This document shows, in pieces, positions 61,221-64,000 of a stretch of DNA of 64,000 nucleotides. The position numbers were made by a program, and so were the translations under genes. Origin of the DNA: Craspedostauros australis (Eukaryota; Bacillariophyta; Bacillariophyceae; Mastogloiales; Achnanthaceae); assembly GCA_026770025.1 (NCBI GenBank), contig JAMXDE010000064.1, positions 226,417-290,416 of the forward strand. Reading direction: 5' to 3'. Position 1 is the stretch's first letter. Every line of letters starts with the position of its first letter. The notes under the pieces are model-generated. The model was not told the DNA's origin and made no database searches. It was given only the letters and a program-made list of their open reading frames with translations.

Positions 61221-62028
61221 TGTCGAGAGTGTACATGTGAGTATGATGTCGAGATGTACGTGTATATGTGCATCGTTCACCCGTTATTCTCTCATATGCA
61301 CTGGACGGTATAACTACATTCGTGTCGATAGTATACTGTGATTCGTCAGAATTACAGGGGAAACGGAACACACGAAAAGGGGCAAGATTTTCTGGAGGAA
61401 ATTTGCAAATGACGATTTCTGAGAGAATTGGAAGATCGTCCGTCCATCCATCAATGGTACCAAGAGAATCTCGAGGTACTTCCCAACTAAAACCTCAGAA
61501 TGACGATATCATCTGACAGACTACTGCATCACCCAATGGAACGTGACATCTGGAGAGCAGAAGTGACGCCTACTGACGTCGACAGGATGTCTTCATGTCA
61601 CCACGTCGACATCTGTCTCCAAGTCAGAGCAGGAGGCGAAGATCCGATGACCCATGAAGATCATGGAATACTGAAGGTGAACTTCAAATGGTAAGTACTC
61701 ATGGAGTAGGAACCAGTAACTGAACGAACGGAGTGTCGAATGCGGAGTACGCATCGAGCACGGAGTATCGTGTGGACGAGCACACGATGTGAGAGAGAGA
61801 GAGAGAGAGAGAATGCAGAGAACGAGCGAGAGGAGCAGCTCGCGTACCGACTCATAGTCGAGGACTGAATCTAACGAAACAGCATTGAAGCACCGAGAGC
61901 ATCGGGCAAGACAACGGCGTACAACCGAGAGATCGGAGTAGCCAACTAATGAACAGTAGCAAACGAACGACTATCAACCAACACCATCTTTCACGATCGT
62001 AGGTTACCGTGAGCGGAACTTACCAACA
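61221..62028 (+). repeat. C3 5' LTR (808 bp)
   Basis: Reverse-complement match to the C2 LTRs, with scattered substitutions and small indels. It contains a GA tract (about 61792-61811) and an imperfect form of the family hairpin (an extra base in one arm, near 61497-61518). Confidence 0.92.
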
Positions 62029-62040
62029 CGTTTATAAACG
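62029..62040 (+). promoter_or_regulatory. Palindrome at the primer-binding position of C3
   Basis: CGTTTATAAACG abuts the LTR end, identical to C2 although the element body is full of indels. Confidence 0.7.
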
Positions 62041-62110
62041 ATAGATCAGGGCGAGCCCGCGGATCGGATTGTGCGAGGAAGACGAACATCATTCAAGAGC
62101 AGCAGACTGA

Positions 62111-64000
62111 ATGAGCGAGGAAGAGGAATTGAAAGACATCCCTCTGTCCCAACTGGCTATCAAGCAAGAAGAAGGTGCGGAGTGAGACTCCACCACGAGA
62201 AGAGAAGAAAGTAGCCGCAGCTACTGTCCTATCAGGCGCAGGACGCAAGCGCGATCGACGAGACCGAAGAAGAACGGTCTGCAAGACGACTATCGCGAGG
62301 AGAAGAGCATTCTCAAGGCGAACAAGCAAGAGGAGACTGGTGTGACGGAGAGCATCGCACAGCCAAACAGAGTGGGAAAAGTGAGACACCACCAGGAGGA
62401 GAATTTGTGACGAAAACAATCTCCGCGCAACTACGAGCGAAAATCGAAGAATCGACAACAACGAAACAAACGGAAATCAAGGGCGCGAGCGCACCAACAA
62501 CGAATCAACGAATCAACATGGCGACATCAGCCAACGTGAACAAGCGACGCATCAAGGCGCAATGTTCAGCGGTGAACAGGAAGACTACAGCGCATGGGAG
62601 TCCCAAGCGAAGGCATACGCTTGTGCACAGGAAGACGAGAGAAGTGATGTTGGGCAACACCAAGGTGCCAACAGTGAGCGAGATCGCGGCAGCCGCCGGT
62701 GAAGCCAAGGAAGCGATGGAAGAGATCTACGAACTGGACATGCGACTGCTTCAGCGATCTGATCCTCATGATGATGCAGAGAAAGGAAAAGGCAAGCAGG
62801 CCATCCAGTACATCAACCAATGCGTCTCCGACGACTACCCCGAGGAGACGCACACGCAGCGTGAGAAGTCTCGCGGAGAAAGTTCCGACCATCCAACGCG
62901 GCGACGAGATCCAAACTCAAGCGCCAATTCAACAACCGAAAAGATGAAGAGAGACTCTGACCCCGACATCTACATCACTCGACTCGAAGGTTTTACGACC
63001 GCGTCTCCACGATGTCAAGTACGAGATCAACGGACGAGGAAATGATCATGCAAATCCTCAGCACGGTGAGCGTGGAATACAGAACTCACATCGTGAACTT
63101 CCAACACCAACTCACGTTCAATCCGGAACTGATTACCATCAACGCAATCAGAGGAGTACTCCGCACTGCATACGCCACCTCACAGAGGAGGCAAGGCGTA
63201 CGTCGACGACTTCCAAGATAGCAACACGAAGAGCAACGACACCGGCTTCACGAGCACCGGTAACTTCAAGGGTACTTGTCACAACTGTGGCGTGTATGGT
63301 CATAGATCCGCCGATTGTCCAGAACGCAAGAAATCGAACAACAACAACAACAACAACAAGATGAACGGAAAGCGAACAAAGGAAGCGGCTTCAAGGGCAA
63401 GTGCAACTACTGTGGCATCTTGGACACCCGCGAGGCGGAGTGCCGAAAGAAGAAGTTCAACAAGAACAAGAAGGCCAACGAACAAGCCAACACGGCTACG
63501 GAAGGACACGACAAGAGCGGGCACGAGATGGTACTCTCGGCAAAGGACTTGCCACTCTGCCATGTTGGTGTCTGACGACTACATCGAAGGACTCCTTCTT
63601 CGATAACTTCGAGTGCGTCGGGAGTGACGACGAAGTACAGGACGATGAGATTGTCCCGGAATGGCTCAGCGAGGAGCCAATCATCCACGAGGTGGATTCA
63701 AGACGCGAAGTGAGCTACGAATGCTGCTTCAACGCGCACGACCTGATCGGTTCATACGGCGACGAAGCTGAGATGGACGACGAGGCCAACGATAGCGACA
63801 TCGAAGAGGCCATGAGTGATGACGACGACGGACACCAACGAGGACGGCGCAGATAGAAGACGACGAAACGAACCGCGGCGCGGCGCCGCCTCCTCAAGCG
63901 GCAGGGAACAACAGAGCGGGCATCTTCGACGAGGATGACAGGCTACAACCGAAGTACGGCAATCTCCAGAAAGAACAGCTTTAATCCGAACGAAAAAGGG
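62111..64000 (+). pseudogene. C3 Gag, frame broken by many small indels
   Basis: ATG 62111 (MSEEEELKDIPLSQLA) matches the C2 start, but the frame changes within about 30 codons. Recognisable pieces follow in different frames: EIKGASAPTT and MATSANVNKRRIKA (62460-62560), VPTVSEIAAAAGEAKEAMEEIYEL (62670-62740), GKQAIQYINQCVSDDYP (62790-62840), EMIMQILSTVS (63040-63070), CNYCGI (63397 on), and SGHEMVLSAKD (63520-63550). The first knuckle (CHNCGVYGHRSADC) survives near 63277-63320. Sequence beyond 63880 diverges from C2. Confidence 0.85.

Larger units (their letters stand above)
61221..64000 (+). mobile_element. C3: family C copia element on the + strand, running off the right edge
   Basis: It begins with a family C LTR in the orientation opposite to C1 and C2 (TGTCGAG... 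to ...CCAACA) and continues with leader and Gag sequence collinear with C2. It is inserted in E gag after CCTGTC. Many 1- to few-base indels interrupt Gag. The 3' half and the second flank are outside the window. Confidence 0.92.

Noticed and set aside
61064-61371. E gag starting at 61371
   Set aside because: Upstream of 61220 the frame is inside the C3 LTR, so the apparent N-terminus is an artefact of the insertion.
1-64000. tRNA, rRNA or other structural RNA genes
   Set aside because: None recognised by eye on either strand. A covariance-model scan would be needed to exclude small ones.

Overview
The window is a nest of LTR retrotransposons. No protein-coding host gene is intact in it. Every element whose pol order can be read has protease, integrase, reverse transcriptase and RNase H in that order, which is Ty1/copia. 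The Gag/Pol types (an element with a D-N-C-A protease motif, and a long element whose integrase and RT differ strongly from plant and animal copia), together with a PiggyBac-type transposase gene carrying a LGTEFK motif, are what is commonly seen in diatoms and other stramenopiles. That assignment is an inference from family resemblance; nothing here names a species.

Layout, left to right. (1) 1-19003: two head-to-tail copies of one + strand copia element ('A') that share a central LTR (11741-12405). Copy 1 runs off the left edge and is split near the end of pol by a minus-strand, non-autonomous element ('B0', 5064-11666). Copy 2 (11741-19003) is complete, with Gag and Pol in one frame separated by a UGA stop. 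(2) 19004-28622: unique DNA and a PiggyBac-like transposase gene on the + strand. The gene is broken by an in-frame UGA, a 1-bp frameshift, and two insertions: an apparently intact copia element 'B1' (20818-28222) and element 'C1' (28623 to about 35530). (3) About 35531-61220: a long, old, dead minus-strand copia element 'E', read from right to left as gag, protease, integrase, RT, RNase H, then a post-pol third ORF of 755 codons that overlaps pol by ATGA. E is split by C2 (49866-57821, full length with one open gag-pol ORF), a solo B-type LTR (45198-45987), and B2 (37082-44700, a single nonsense codon). (4) 61221-64000: a fifth insertion, 'C3', on the + strand, inside E's gag and running off the right edge, with many small indels.

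The boundaries are precise because the paired LTRs fix them, and removing C2, the solo LTR and B2 with one copy of each target duplication restores E's reading frame every time. All five insertions in which both flanks are visible have 6-bp target duplications (one has a mismatch), where 5 bp is usual for copia. By LTR comparison (read by eye), B1 shows no differences, B0, B2 and A show one each, and C2 shows ten in 801 bp. The suggested order is E, then C2, then B2, A and B0, then B1.

Points most worth a second look: an unassigned conserved domain between the Gag zinc knuckles and the protease in families B and C (with an added zinc ribbon in B); the third ORF of E; a conserved 12-bp palindrome where the primer-binding site should be; and B0, a dead mosaic lacking protease and integrase whose near-identical LTRs imply recent mobilisation in trans.
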